Below, piece by piece: positions 8,568-16,011 of a DNA stretch of 64,000 nt. The notes under the pieces are model-generated. The model saw nothing but the letters and a program-made list of their open reading frames with translations. It was not told the origin of the DNA and did not search any database. The translations under genes were made by a program, and so were the position numbers. Within the stretch, counting starts at the first letter, position 1. Each line of letters starts with the position of its first letter. The DNA comes from Thermoplasmatales archaeon SW_10_69_26 (GTDB taxonomy: Archaea > Thermoplasmatota > SW-10-69-26), in contig PXUB01000003.1 in assembly GCA_003009755.1 (NCBI GenBank), positions 25,667-89,666 of the forward strand, given 5' to 3'.

Positions 8568-8738
8568 CTATTCGAGCGTGCGGCGCTCGGCCTGCTGTTG
8601 CTCGATCGCCTTGAACAGGGCCTTGAAGTTGCCCTTGCCGAACCCTTGGGCGCCCCTACGCTGGATGATCTCTCGAAGAACATCGTCGGGCGATCCTGGA
8701 TCGGGTTCGTGAACAGCTGCAGCAGGTAGCCCTCGTGA
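8568..8738 (-). pseudogene. decayed second copy of the HPPD gene 3' end
   Basis: The sequence repeats the last ~57 codons of the HPPD gene at 9811-10971 with over 90% identity. It ends in its own TAG (tail KGNFKALFKAIEQQQAERR). A 2-bp insertion near 8670 (gatctctcg against gatctcg) breaks the frame, so the upstream part (GYLLQLFTNPIQDRPTMFFE) is in another frame. It lies on the far side of the MNT/HEPN module from the intact gene. Confidence 0.88.
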
Positions 8739-8747
8739 CCCCTGGAC

Positions 8748-9119
8748 GTGAGTCCACCTTTCGAAACCATCAAACCGTCGCCGCTGCGTTCGCGATGCGT
8801 GCCGAACCGACGGAGAGACGCCGCGAGGGAGTTCGCCCGCCGGCTCGAGCAGTTGCTGGGCGACAACGTGCGGTCGATCCTCCTCTTCGGATCCGTGGCC
8901 CGCGGCGAGGACGACGCTTCCAGCGATGTGGATCTCCTGGTGATCGTTGAGGACGAAGGCGAGGTGCCCGATCTCTCTGAGGCAATCGGGTCCTGGATGG
9001 TGGAGCACGACGAGGTTCTCCAGCTCCACGTCGTCTCGCGGGAGAAGTACGAGGAGCTCCGTTCCAGAGGCACCGCGTTCGCCAACACGATCGCAAGAGA
9101 GGGCGAAGCGCTTGCCTGA
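8748..9119 (+). CDS. MNT-type nucleotidyltransferase antitoxin
   Basis: 123 residues with the minimal nucleotidyltransferase signature LLFGSVARGEDDASSDVDLL (GSx10DxD). In MNT/HEPN modules this protein AMPylates or otherwise neutralises the HEPN RNase. GTG 8748 is the first start; GTG 8799 would begin just before the first conserved helix (RRRDAAREFARRLEQLLG) and may be the real one. The stop overlaps the TTG start of the HEPN gene. The module stands in opposite orientation to HPPD, between the HPPD gene and a degraded copy of its tail. Confidence 0.8.
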   Translation: MSPPFETIKPSPLRSRCVPNRRRDAAREFARRLEQLLGDNVRSILLFGSVARGEDDASSDVDLLVIVEDEGEVPDLSEAIGSWMVEHDEVLQLHVVSREKYEELRSRGTAFANTIAREGEALA

Positions 9120-9507
9120 CGGAGCGGACCGGGAAGCGCAGGCGACCTTCGAGGAGGCCGAGCGGTTCCTCGACGAGGCTCATCGCCTCCACCGAGCGGG
9201 TTTCTCCGGGCCCTCGCTTCGATCCTCCTACTATGCCTGTACCACGCGGCGCGAGCTCTGCTCCGTCTCGAGGGAAGCGACCCGAAGACACATCGCGGCG
9301 TGGTTTCCGAGTTCACGCGCCTCCTCGTGCGCGAGGGACCGTTCACGGAGGGAACGAGTGGCGACCTCAGCCGGGTCCTGTCAACGGTTGGAGAGCGACT
9401 ATGAACCCGGCTTGGAGGTCACCCAAGAGAAGGCCAACTGGGCCCTGGAACGCGCCCGACGATTCGTGAACGAGGTAGGTGACGAACTGGCGACACGCCT
9501 GTCGTGA
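9112..9507 (+). pseudogene. HEPN toxin gene with two compensating frameshifts
   Basis: Frame 1 gives a good HEPN N-terminus (FEEAERFLDEAHRLHRAGFS, SLRSSYYAC) and C-terminus (LESDYEPGLEVTQEKANWAL, ERARRFVNEV). The middle, from about 9240 to 9390, is sensible only one frame over: YHAARALLRLEGSDPKTHRG then VVSEFTRLLVREGPF. That is the conserved HEPN core. One base seems lost near 9240 and the frame returns near 9392. As written, the toxin core is scrambled and probably inactive; two nearby sequencing errors are the alternative. The TTG at 9112 is translationally coupled to the MNT stop. Confidence 0.75.
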
Positions 9508-9810
9508 GGTCCAGCCGTCGGACGAGGCAACCTCGAAAACGGAGCTGGCGAGAACGAGGGGATGAGAGGACGACCCCTCCCGGGGCCGTCTAACCGGCGG
9601 TGGACGCGACGATGCGAGCGAGGTCGGCGACGAACGAGCGGACCGAGGCAGGGCGTACGAAGAGATGAGTTCGGCGTGAGCGGTCGCTGACGAGGAGCGC
9701 GAAGCAGGGATACCCCTGTGGTATCCCGATGCAGCGCAACGACCGTCAGCGGGACCCGCTCACGCCGGCCTGCCGAGGGAGCTCGTGAGGCAGCCGACCG
9801 ACCGAGCCCC
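9508..9810. other. gene-free spacer with a repeat and a hairpin
   Basis: It holds GAGGACGACCCCTCCCGGGG (starting 9566), which with the following CCG repeats 8512-8534 with one mismatch; the core CCCCTCCCGGGG is self-complementary and could be a terminator stem. It also holds a perfect inverted repeat at 9707-9727. No protein-like frame was found. It separates the MNT/HEPN module from the HPPD stop codon. Confidence 0.5.
9707..9727. repeat. perfect inverted repeat (GGGATACC / GGTATCCC)
   Basis: GGGATACC, a 5-base spacer (CCTGT), then GGTATCCC. The 8-bp stem is perfect. It lies about 85 bp beyond the HPPD stop codon (minus strand), so it could be a transcript-end hairpin or an operator. A similar ACCCCTGTGGGT core occurs inside the candidate ncRNA at 20771-20786. 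Confidence 0.5.
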
Positions 9811-10971
9811 CTATTCGAGCGTGCCGCGTTCTTCCTGCTGCTGCTCGATCGCCTTGAACAGGGCCTTGAAGTTGCCCTTGCCGAACCCTTGGGCGCCCTT
9901 GCGCTGGATGATCTCGAAGAACATCGTCGGGCGATCCTGGATCGGGTTCGTGAACAGCTGCAGCAGGTAGCCCTCCTCGTCCTGGTCGACGAGGATGCCG
10001 AGCTCGGCCAGGTCCTCGAGCTTCTCGTCGATGTCTTCGACGGGGATGCGGTCGGGCAGGTCCTCGTAGTAGGTCTCCGGGGCGTCCAGGAAGTCGACGC
10101 CGCGGCCGCGCATCTGGTCGATCGTGGTCAGGATGTCGTCGGTCGTGATCGCCAGGTGCTGCACGCCCGGCCCGGGGTAGAAGTCCACGTACTCCTGGAT
10201 CTGGGACTTCTTGAGGCCCTCGGCGGGCTCGTTGAGCGGGATCTTGACCGACAGGTCGTCGTTGGCCATGACCACGGACCGCAGCGCGGTGTAGTCCGTC
10301 GAGATGTCGTCCTCGTCGAACCCGACGAAGCGCTCGAAGCCGAACACGTCCTCGTAGAAGCTGGCCCAGGGCTCGAGACCGCCCTCCGGCAGGTTGCCGA
10401 CGGTGTGGTCGATCGTGCCGAGGCCGACGTCGCCGGCGCCGTCCGCGTCGTCGTAGGGCTCGTAGCCGGGCAGGAACACGCCGTCGTAGTCGGAGCGGTC
10501 GACGAACGTGTGCACGGTGTCGCCGAACGTCGCGATCGTCGCGATCTCGACGGTGCCATGCTCGTCCTCGAGCGTCTCCGGCTTGCGCACCGCGACCCCG
10601 TCGTCGATCTCGCCCTGCGTGAGCTGATCCTCGTAATCGCGGGCGCGGTCGAGCGCGGTCTGGAACGTGTCCTCGACATCGTCAGCCGCCAAGGCGACGT
10701 CGCGGACGCCGTCGGTGTGCAGAGCCACGTGGTCGGCGATCGTGGTGTCCGGCGTCATCGGCGCCGTCAGGACGATCCGGATGTCCCCCTGCTCCATCAC
10801 GTAGCTGGCCCGATCCTCCACGTCCGTCTCTGGGCCGGCGTAGGCGACGGGTTCGAAGCCGTACGCGTGTTCGTAAACGTAGGCCGCCTGCTTGGCGTTC
10901 CCAACGTACAGTTCGACGTGGTCGAACCCCTCGATCGGGAGCTGTTCCACGTCCGTGTCGTTCGAGGTCAC
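9811..10971 (-). CDS. hpd: 4-hydroxyphenylpyruvate dioxygenase
   Basis: 386 residues, the normal length. It converts 4-hydroxyphenylpyruvate to homogentisate in tyrosine breakdown using Fe(II) and O2. Two vicinal-oxygen-chelate domains are visible: the N-terminal half starts GFDHVELYVGNAKQAAYVYE, and the catalytic half carries the iron ligands in GTIDHTVGN (His, near residue 187), GVQHLAI (His, near 270) and TMFFEIIQ (Glu, near 353). The C-terminal gate helix QGFGKGNFKALFKAIE is present. An FAH-family hydrolase lies at 14784-15746, but no homogentisate dioxygenase is in the window. An AT-rich CCCTTATCG lies ~40 bp upstream of the start. Confidence 0.95.
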   Translation of the reverse strand: MTSNDTDVEQLPIEGFDHVELYVGNAKQAAYVYEHAYGFEPVAYAGPETDVEDRASYVMEQGDIRIVLTAPMTPDTTIADHVALHTDGVRDVALAADDVEDTFQTALDRARDYEDQLTQGEIDDGVAVRKPETLEDEHGTVEIATIATFGDTVHTFVDRSDYDGVFLPGYEPYDDADGAGDVGLGTIDHTVGNLPEGGLEPWASFYEDVFGFERFVGFDEDDISTDYTALRSVVMANDDLSVKIPLNEPAEGLKKSQIQEYVDFYPGPGVQHLAITTDDILTTIDQMRGRGVDFLDAPETYYEDLPDRIPVEDIDEKLEDLAELGILVDQDEEGYLLQLFTNPIQDRPTMFFEIIQRKGAQGFGKGNFKALFKAIEQQQEERGTLE

Positions 10972-11096
10972 CCTGAGCCCTCCATGACCCTGAACGGACG
11001 GCGCCGCGATAAGGGTTGTGTGTCACCGCGTGCCATCGACCGCGCGCAAGGTGCCTTGTCGAAGAGTACAAGGGTCCGGGCGAGCTGGCCGGGGTG

Positions 11097-11870
11097 ATGG
11101 ACGACCTCGAGCTGCTCCGCTCGATGGCCGACGAGGTCGAGGCGGCGGTCGGTGACCTCTCCCTGAAGGAACGAAGCGAGGAGGCCGGCATCGGCGCCGA
11201 CGGCCTACCCGCCCACCGCATCGACCGCGTCGCCGAGCAGGCGGTCTTCGACGTTCTCGAGGGATCCCCCGCCGAGCTGAACGTCTGCTCCGAGGAGCAC
11301 GGGGTCGAGGAGGTCGGCGCGCCCCGCACCCTGATCGTGGACCCCGTCGACGGCACGCGCAACGCCCGCCGCGGCATCCCGTTCTACTGCGTGTCCCTGG
11401 CGATCACCTCCGGCGGCCTCGATCGGGTCGAAGCCGCCCTCGTGCGCAACATCCCCGCCAACCAAGACTACGTGGCCGTGCGCGGCGAGGGCGCCTACTG
11501 CGATGGCGAGCCGATCAGCGTCTCCGCCTTCGATCCCGAGGAGGCGATCCGCAGCCCGATCCTCGTCTCGCCGGTCGGCACGGTCGCCGCCGGTCCGCTC
11601 GAGCAGGCACCCAACGTCCGCGGCCTCGGCGCCGCCGCGCTCGAGATGTGCCTGGTCGCCCAGGGCTCGATGGACGCCTTCCTCCACCTGACCGAGGGCC
11701 TGCGCATCGTGGACGTCGCCGCGGGCCTGCTCATCGTCGAGGAGGCCGGCGGCAACGTCGTCGCCCCCGACGGCTCACGCCCCGAGCTCCCCGTCGACCC
11801 CAGCGCCCGCACGAGCCTGGTCGCCGTCGGCGACGAGACCGTCCTCTCCGATCCGGAGGTGGCAGCGTGA
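11097..11870 (+). CDS. inositol monophosphatase-family sugar phosphatase
   Basis: 257 residues of the Mg-dependent, Li-sensitive phosphatase fold. Metal-site motifs: EEHG near residue 66 (Glu), VDPVDGTRNA near 80 (the DPxDGT signature), and a third acidic site in RIVDVAAGLLIVEEAGG. Archaeal members hydrolyse inositol-1-phosphate and/or fructose-1,6-bisphosphate; which applies here cannot be told. ATG 11097 gives the usual N-terminus. Its stop overlaps the GTG of the NAD kinase gene, so the IMPase, NAD kinase and JAMM genes form one operon. IMPase and NADK adjacency or fusion is known in archaea. Confidence 0.85.
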   Translation: MDDLELLRSMADEVEAAVGDLSLKERSEEAGIGADGLPAHRIDRVAEQAVFDVLEGSPAELNVCSEEHGVEEVGAPRTLIVDPVDGTRNARRGIPFYCVSLAITSGGLDRVEAALVRNIPANQDYVAVRGEGAYCDGEPISVSAFDPEEAIRSPILVSPVGTVAAGPLEQAPNVRGLGAAALEMCLVAQGSMDAFLHLTEGLRIVDVAAGLLIVEEAGGNVVAPDGSRPELPVDPSARTSLVAVGDETVLSDPEVAA

Positions 11871-12682
11871 AGCTGGGCGTCAGCGGCCGCGCCGACATGG
11901 ACCGCCGCGTCGAACTGGCGCAGGAGGTCGTCGAGACCTGGGAGAAGGTCGCCGGCGACACCCCCTCGATCGAGCCCGCGCTCGCCGACGCCCTCGGTCG
12001 CGACGGCGGCACCCCGGTCGAGGAGATGGACGCCGAGATCATCGTGCCCGTCGGCGGCGACGGCACGATCCTGTGGACGCTGATGAAGAACCCCGAGGCC
12101 CAACTGCTCGGCGTCAACGACGGCGAGCTCGGCTATCTGACCGAGGTCGAACCCAACGAGATCCCCGACAGCCTCGAACGCCTGCACGCCGGCGACTACT
12201 TCGTCGAAAGCCGCAGCAAGCTCGACGTCACCCTCGACGGCGAACCGCTGGGCTCGTGCGCCAACGAGGTCGTCGTCAAGACCCCCCGCCCGAGCAAGCT
12301 GTTGTCCTTCGAGGTCTACGCCGAGGACCACCGCCTGGAGGACGTCCAAGCCGACGGCATCATCCTGGCCACGCCCACCGGCTCGACCTCGTACTCGATG
12401 TCGGCCGGCGGCCCGCTGGTCCACCCGGCGCTCGAGGCCGTGCTCTTCGTGCCCATGGCACCGTTCCGCGTCAGCCAACGCCCGATGGTGCTGCCCGCCT
12501 CCAGCGACGTCCGCCTTCGGCTGCAGGAGAAGGGCAAGGAGGGCGTGCTCGCGCTCGACGGCCAAAGCGAACACCGCATGGAGCCCGGCGACGAGCTCGT
12601 CGTCAGCCGCTCGGACGACGAGGCCCGCTTCGTCCGCTTCGAACCGCACTTCTACTCCCGCCTGCGGGAACTGTTCGGGTGA
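11867..12682 (+). CDS. nadK: NAD(+) kinase
   Basis: 271 residues. It phosphorylates NAD+ to NADP+. Seen: the catalytic GGDGT motif in [14 protein letters not shown] (about residue 66), [12 protein letters not shown] in place of the usual GxNxGxLGFL, and the substrate loop [20 protein letters not shown]. It starts at a GTG overlapping the IMPase stop (gtga) and ends overlapping the next gene, so translation is probably coupled. It is the only NAD kinase seen in the window, while NAD synthetase lies at 46670-47476. Confidence 0.92.
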   Translation: MKLGVSGRADMDRRVELAQEVVETWEKVAGDTPSIEPALADALGRDGGTPVEEMDAEIIVPVGGDGTILWTLMKNPEAQLLGVNDGELGYLTEVEPNEIPDSLERLHAGDYFVESRSKLDVTLDGEPLGSCANEVVVKTPRPSKLLSFEVYAEDHRLEDVQADGIILATPTGSTSYSMSAGGPLVHPALEAVLFVPMAPFRVSQRPMVLPASSDVRLRLQEKGKEGVLALDGQSEHRMEPGDELVVSRSDDEARFVRFEPHFYSRLRELFG

Positions 12683-13122
12683 TCCTCGTGGGGTTCATCG
12701 ACTGGCTGCTCGGCCGAGAGGACGAGACCCCCAACCAGCGCCAACGCAGCGAGCACCCCGTCCAGAAGATCGAGAAGGAGGTGCTCGAGACGATCATCGA
12801 GTCCGCCAAGGCCGCCCACCCCAACGAGTTCGCCGGCGCGCTCCGCGCCGAGGGCGACACGATCACCGCCGTCCTGCTCGTGCCCGGCACCGTGCAAGGC
12901 GCCCGCCACGCCGTCATCCGCATGAACCGCTTGCCGGTCGACCGCAGCGTCGTCGGCGTCGTCCACAGCCACCCCTCGAAGAGCGCCCGCCCCTCCAAGG
13001 AGGACCTCCAGCTCTTCGGCAAGCACGGCCACACCCACATCATCATCCACCACCCCTACACCGAGACCACCTGGCGGACCTGGAACCACCGCGGCGAACC
13101 GGTCCACCTAGACGTCGTCTGA
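12679..13122 (+). CDS. JAMM/MPN metalloprotease-like protein
   Basis: 147 residues. The JAMM zinc-site motif is complete: an upstream Glu in NEFAGALR, then [20 protein letters not shown] (HxHP...PSxxD). Archaeal JAMM proteins remove ubiquitin-like SAMP modifiers or act in related thiocarboxylate chemistry. The N-terminal 35 residues ([15 protein letters not shown]...) are variable. It is the third gene of an overlapping operon (GTG start inside the NADK stop), which hints at a link with cofactor or sulfur metabolism but does not prove one. Confidence 0.85.
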   Translation: MILVGFIDWLLGREDETPNQRQRSEHPVQKIEKEVLETIIESAKAAHPNEFAGALRAEGDTITAVLLVPGTVQGARHAVIRMNRLPVDRSVVGVVHSHPSKSARPSKEDLQLFGKHGHTHIIIHHPYTETTWRTWNHRGEPVHLDVV

Positions 13123-13254
13123 CCCCCCTCCGCTCTGAAACGGGGGCGGCGAGTTCCCGATTCCGCTCACTATCTGGGACGACGCCGGTCCTTGTTATGG
13201 CTGCTCTGGCGGCCAACTTCGGCCGTTTCGAAATCGAAGGTCGCCCGAAATTTC

Positions 13255-13295
13255 CCAACGCTTACATAGGCCGTGTTGGGTTAGACGGCAACCCC
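13255..13295 (+). promoter_or_regulatory. putative promoter/operator of the ferredoxin gene
   Basis: An AT-rich CTTACATA (13261-13268) lies about 45 bp before the ferredoxin ATG and is enclosed by the inverted repeat CCCAAC / GTTGGG. Upstream is gaaatttccc. In this GC-rich genome such a stretch stands out as a TATA region with a possible regulator site. Confidence 0.35.
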
Positions 13296-13310
13296 GAGGG
13301 AGACCTTCCA

Positions 13311-13550
13311 ATGACGCACGTGATCGCCGAACCCTGCATCGGGACCAAGTCCGGAGACTGTGTCGACGTCTGCCCCGTCGACTGCATCTACGAGGAGGAG
13401 GAGATGTTCTACATCCACCCCGAGGAGTGCATCGACTGCGGGGCTTGCGTCGCCGTGTGCCCGGTGACGGCGATCTTCACCGAGGGCGACCTGCCCGACA
13501 AGTGGTCCGAGTACAAGGAGAAGAACCGCGAGCTCGCCGGCCTCGCGTAA
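13311..13550 (+). CDS. 7Fe or 2[4Fe-4S] ferredoxin
   Basis: 79 residues. It has the bacterial-type pattern [20 protein letters not shown] followed by [12 protein letters not shown]. The first cluster motif is the CxxxxxxCxxxCP form typical of 3Fe-4S/4Fe-4S ferredoxins such as those of Thermus and mycobacteria, rather than CxxCxxCxxxCP. It is an acidic electron carrier for oxidoreductases, probably cytoplasmic. The helical tail ([18 protein letters not shown]) is usual for this subfamily. It is transcribed alone from its own promoter region. Confidence 0.93.
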   Translation: MTHVIAEPCIGTKSGDCVDVCPVDCIYEEEEMFYIHPEECIDCGACVAVCPVTAIFTEGDLPDKWSEYKEKNRELAGLA

Positions 13551-13608
13551 GCGACGTATCGACCACCCGTCGCGAACCCTGAAGGCCCCCGGCGAGCATT
13601 CCAAGCCC

Positions 13609-14283
13609 GTGGCCCTCGACCGCGAACGCGTCCACGGCCAGCGGGTCCGCCCGGCCCGACGCCCTCGCTGGCGGTCCTACGCCCCTGCGATCGTCACCAC
13701 GCTCCTGGCAGCGTCGTTGATCCCTGCCGGGAGCGGTCTCGCCGACCTCGGCGCTCGGATCGCCCTGCCCGCCCACGCCTCGGTGACGATCGCCGCGGGA
13801 CTCGTCGTGTTGCTCACCAGCCTCACGGCTGCCCTTTGCGACCAGCCGCCGGCCCGCTGGTACATCGCCGGCGTCTTCGCCGTCAGCCTCGGCGGCAACG
13901 TCGCCCCGACGACGTGGGTCTCGATCCCGCTCGTCGCGACCGGCGTGATCGGCCTGCTCGTCCGCGAGGTCGAACGCGGCTTCGACGGCATCACGCTCGG
14001 CCCGGCCGGGTTGACGATCCACCGCCCGCTCAAGGACCCGCTCACCGTCGACTACGAGGACGTCCGCGCCGTCCACACGACACCCTCCGTCGACGACGAC
14101 GGCACGCTCATCCTCGAGACCGAGCACGGCACCGTCACCGCTGGCGACCTCCCCGCCGTGGGCGATCTCAAGGCCCGCATCGAGGCCCGCACCGGCGGCT
14201 TCGACGTCGACGATCCCCAACAGACCGCTCGCGAGGTCCGCGAACGCATCCAGGACATCGTGCGAGGCAAGACCCCGACGTGA
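13609..14283 (+). CDS. membrane protein with C-terminal PH-like domain
   Basis: 224 residues starting at a GTG. Four hydrophobic segments fall in residues ~25-125 (APAIVTTLLAASLIPAG, SVTIAAGLVVLLTSLTAALC, WYIAGVFAVSLGG, WVSIPLVATGVIGLLV). A soluble ~100-residue tail (GFDGITLGPAGLTIHRPLKD...) looks like a bacterial PH domain, and the end is helical. No enzyme motif; function unknown. Its stop overlaps the GTG of the acetyltransferase gene, so the two are coupled. Confidence 0.65.
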   Translation: MALDRERVHGQRVRPARRPRWRSYAPAIVTTLLAASLIPAGSGLADLGARIALPAHASVTIAAGLVVLLTSLTAALCDQPPARWYIAGVFAVSLGGNVAPTTWVSIPLVATGVIGLLVREVERGFDGITLGPAGLTIHRPLKDPLTVDYEDVRAVHTTPSVDDDGTLILETEHGTVTAGDLPAVGDLKARIEARTGGFDVDDPQQTAREVRERIQDIVRGKTPT

Positions 14284-14741
14284 GCTCCGCCGACCCCGAG
14301 ATCCGCAGCCTGACCCCCGGCGACCGCGAGGCCGTCCGCCAGCTGCACGAGGCCTCCTTCGCCGACGAGGTCGCCTTCGACGACATCGTGCTCGACCGCG
14401 TGTTCCGCCACTGGAACACGCTCAACCTCGTCGCCGAGACCGAGGACGGCATCGTCGGCTTCGCCGCCGCCTTGCACGGCAGCCGACCGAAGGCCCGCCT
14501 GCTCACGATCCAGACCCACCCCGAGGCCCGCGGGCGAGGCGTCGCCAGCGCCCTCCTCGCGGAGGTCCAACGCCGGCTGCGAGCCCGCAAGGCCGACGTG
14601 CTCGAGCTCGAGGTGCACGTCGACAACGAGCCCGCGATCGAGCTCTACGAGAAGCGGGGCTTCGCGATCGAGCGCGAGGACCCGGCCGCCTACCCGAGCC
14701 TCGACACCTCGGCCGGCTACGTCATGCACAAACAGCTCTAG
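14280..14741 (+). CDS. GNAT acetyltransferase, RimI-like
   Basis: 153 residues. The acetyl-CoA site is visible in IQTHPEARGRGVASALLAEV (R/Q-x-x-G-x-G/A), followed by LELEVHVDNEPAIELYEKRG with the general-base Tyr region. This layout fits RimI-type N-terminal protein acetyltransferases, which in archaea acetylate many proteins. The start GTG overlaps the stop of the membrane-protein gene. The exact substrate is not shown by sequence. Confidence 0.8.
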   Translation: MSSADPEIRSLTPGDREAVRQLHEASFADEVAFDDIVLDRVFRHWNTLNLVAETEDGIVGFAAALHGSRPKARLLTIQTHPEARGRGVASALLAEVQRRLRARKADVLELEVHVDNEPAIELYEKRGFAIEREDPAAYPSLDTSAGYVMHKQL

Positions 14742-14752
14742 CGAACCCAACG

Positions 14753-14759
14753 CCTTTTT
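14753..14759 (+). promoter_or_regulatory. T-rich TATA-like element of the FAH-family gene
   Basis: caacgcctttttgagg ends about 25 bp before the ATG at 14784, the distance expected for a leaderless archaeal mRNA. The same aacg-C/T-TTTT pattern precedes several other genes here (18085 minus, 47476 minus, 52071 plus). Confidence 0.5.
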
Positions 14760-14783
14760 GAGGGCGATACGGCTGGCCGGTCG

Positions 14784-15746
14784 ATGCGGTTGGTCTCGTT
14801 CCAGCGGTCGGACGCCGCGAGCGTCGAGGCAGGCGTGCTCGACGACGGCAGCGTGATCCCGGTCCGCCAGCTCGTCGACATCGCCCACGCCGTCGTCGAC
14901 CGCGACCCGCCCGAACGCCTGCGCTCGGCCGATCCCGTCACGATGGAGGTCCTGCTCGACGGTTTCGGCGAACACCAACCGCTGCTGGAGGCCGCGCTCG
15001 CCGAGATCGACGACTCCCAGGGCCTGTCCCGCGAGGACGTGTACCTGCATCCGCCGGTCCCGACGCCGCCCTCGCTTCGCGACTTCTACGCCTTCGAGGG
15101 CCACGTCAGCCGCTCGTGGAAGCGCCGCGGCGAGCCCGTGCCCGACGCCTGGTACGAGATCCCCGTCTTCTACTTCTCGAACCCGGCCGCCACGTACGGG
15201 CCCGGCCAACCCGTTCCTCGCCCCAACTCGACCCGAGCCCTCGACTTCGAGCTCGAGGCCGCCTGGATCGTCGGCAAGCGCGCCCGCGACCTCGACGAGA
15301 CCGAGGCCGAGAACGCCATCGTCGGCCTCACCATCATGGACGACTTCAGCGCCCGCGACGTCCAAAAACAAGAGATGAGCGTCGGCCTGGGCCCCTCGAA
15401 GGGCAAGGACTTCGCGACCGCGCTGGGCCCTGCGATCGTGACGCTCGACGAGCTGCCCCGAACCGACGAGGGCCACTTCGACCTCACCATGGAGGCCTAC
15501 GTCGACGGGGAACGGATCTCCCAAGGCAACCTCGACCAGCTCCAGTACACGATCGCCGAGATGACGGCCCACGCCAGCCGCGACACCTGGTTGCAACCCG
15601 GCGACGTCATGGGCACCGGCACCGTCGGCACCGGCTCGACCCTCGATCAGGGCACCGAGGAGTGGCTGGAACCCGGCCAGACCGTGCGCCTGGAGATCGA
15701 GGGCCTCGGCACGCTGGAGAACGAGATCGTCGACCCCGGCGCCTGA
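14784..15746 (+). CDS. fumarylacetoacetate hydrolase-family protein
   Basis: 320 residues with an N-terminal cap (MRLVSFQRSDAASVEAGVLD) and the FAH catalytic barrel. Seen: RDFYAFEGHV, where Glu/His act in catalysis, the metal ligands in DFELEAAWIVG and VGLTIMDDFSARDVQ, and the GTGTVGTG loop. Family members cleave C-C bonds in fumarylacetoacetate or act on acylpyruvates and other 2-keto compounds. With HPPD ~4 kb away it may finish tyrosine breakdown, but FAH-family substrate cannot be read from sequence. Confidence 0.85.
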   Translation: MRLVSFQRSDAASVEAGVLDDGSVIPVRQLVDIAHAVVDRDPPERLRSADPVTMEVLLDGFGEHQPLLEAALAEIDDSQGLSREDVYLHPPVPTPPSLRDFYAFEGHVSRSWKRRGEPVPDAWYEIPVFYFSNPAATYGPGQPVPRPNSTRALDFELEAAWIVGKRARDLDETEAENAIVGLTIMDDFSARDVQKQEMSVGLGPSKGKDFATALGPAIVTLDELPRTDEGHFDLTMEAYVDGERISQGNLDQLQYTIAEMTAHASRDTWLQPGDVMGTGTVGTGSTLDQGTEEWLEPGQTVRLEIEGLGTLENEIVDPGA

Positions 15747-15789
15747 GACGTCACGGCCGGGCACGATCGCGCCGACCTCTCGCCGGCCG

Positions 15790-15927
15790 TCAGAAGAGCA
15801 GGACCCAGGCGATGTAGCCGTAGCCGAAGAACACGAACGCCATCGACACGATCCACAGCCACCGGAAAGCGTTGGCGCGGCGCTCGGGATCCTCGAGCAC
15901 GGCGAGGAGCCGATCCTCGATCGACAT
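15790..15927 (-). CDS. 45-residue single-pass membrane protein
   Basis: A short frame from ATG 15927 to TGA 15790 with strong coding character. It starts MSIEDRLLAVLEDPERRANA and continues with a membrane segment (LWIVSMAFVFFGYGYIAWVL) to the end. An acidic N-terminal helix plus one transmembrane helix suggests a small membrane subunit or regulator. It is convergent with the FAH gene and divergent from trmI. Function unknown. Confidence 0.6.
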   Translation of the reverse strand: MSIEDRLLAVLEDPERRANAFRWLWIVSMAFVFFGYGYIAWVLLF

Positions 15928-16011
15928 CCACCGAAGTTCACCTGTCCTTTGCCGTTCAACGTTTCCCCTTCACCCCCCGGCTTCAAGGACCCCCACCTCT
16001 TCGTCGGGCCG

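Noticed and set aside
9233..9400. Programmed frameshifting in the HEPN gene
   Set aside because: No slippery sequence is visible, and two opposite shifts within 150 bp are more simply explained by indels or errors.
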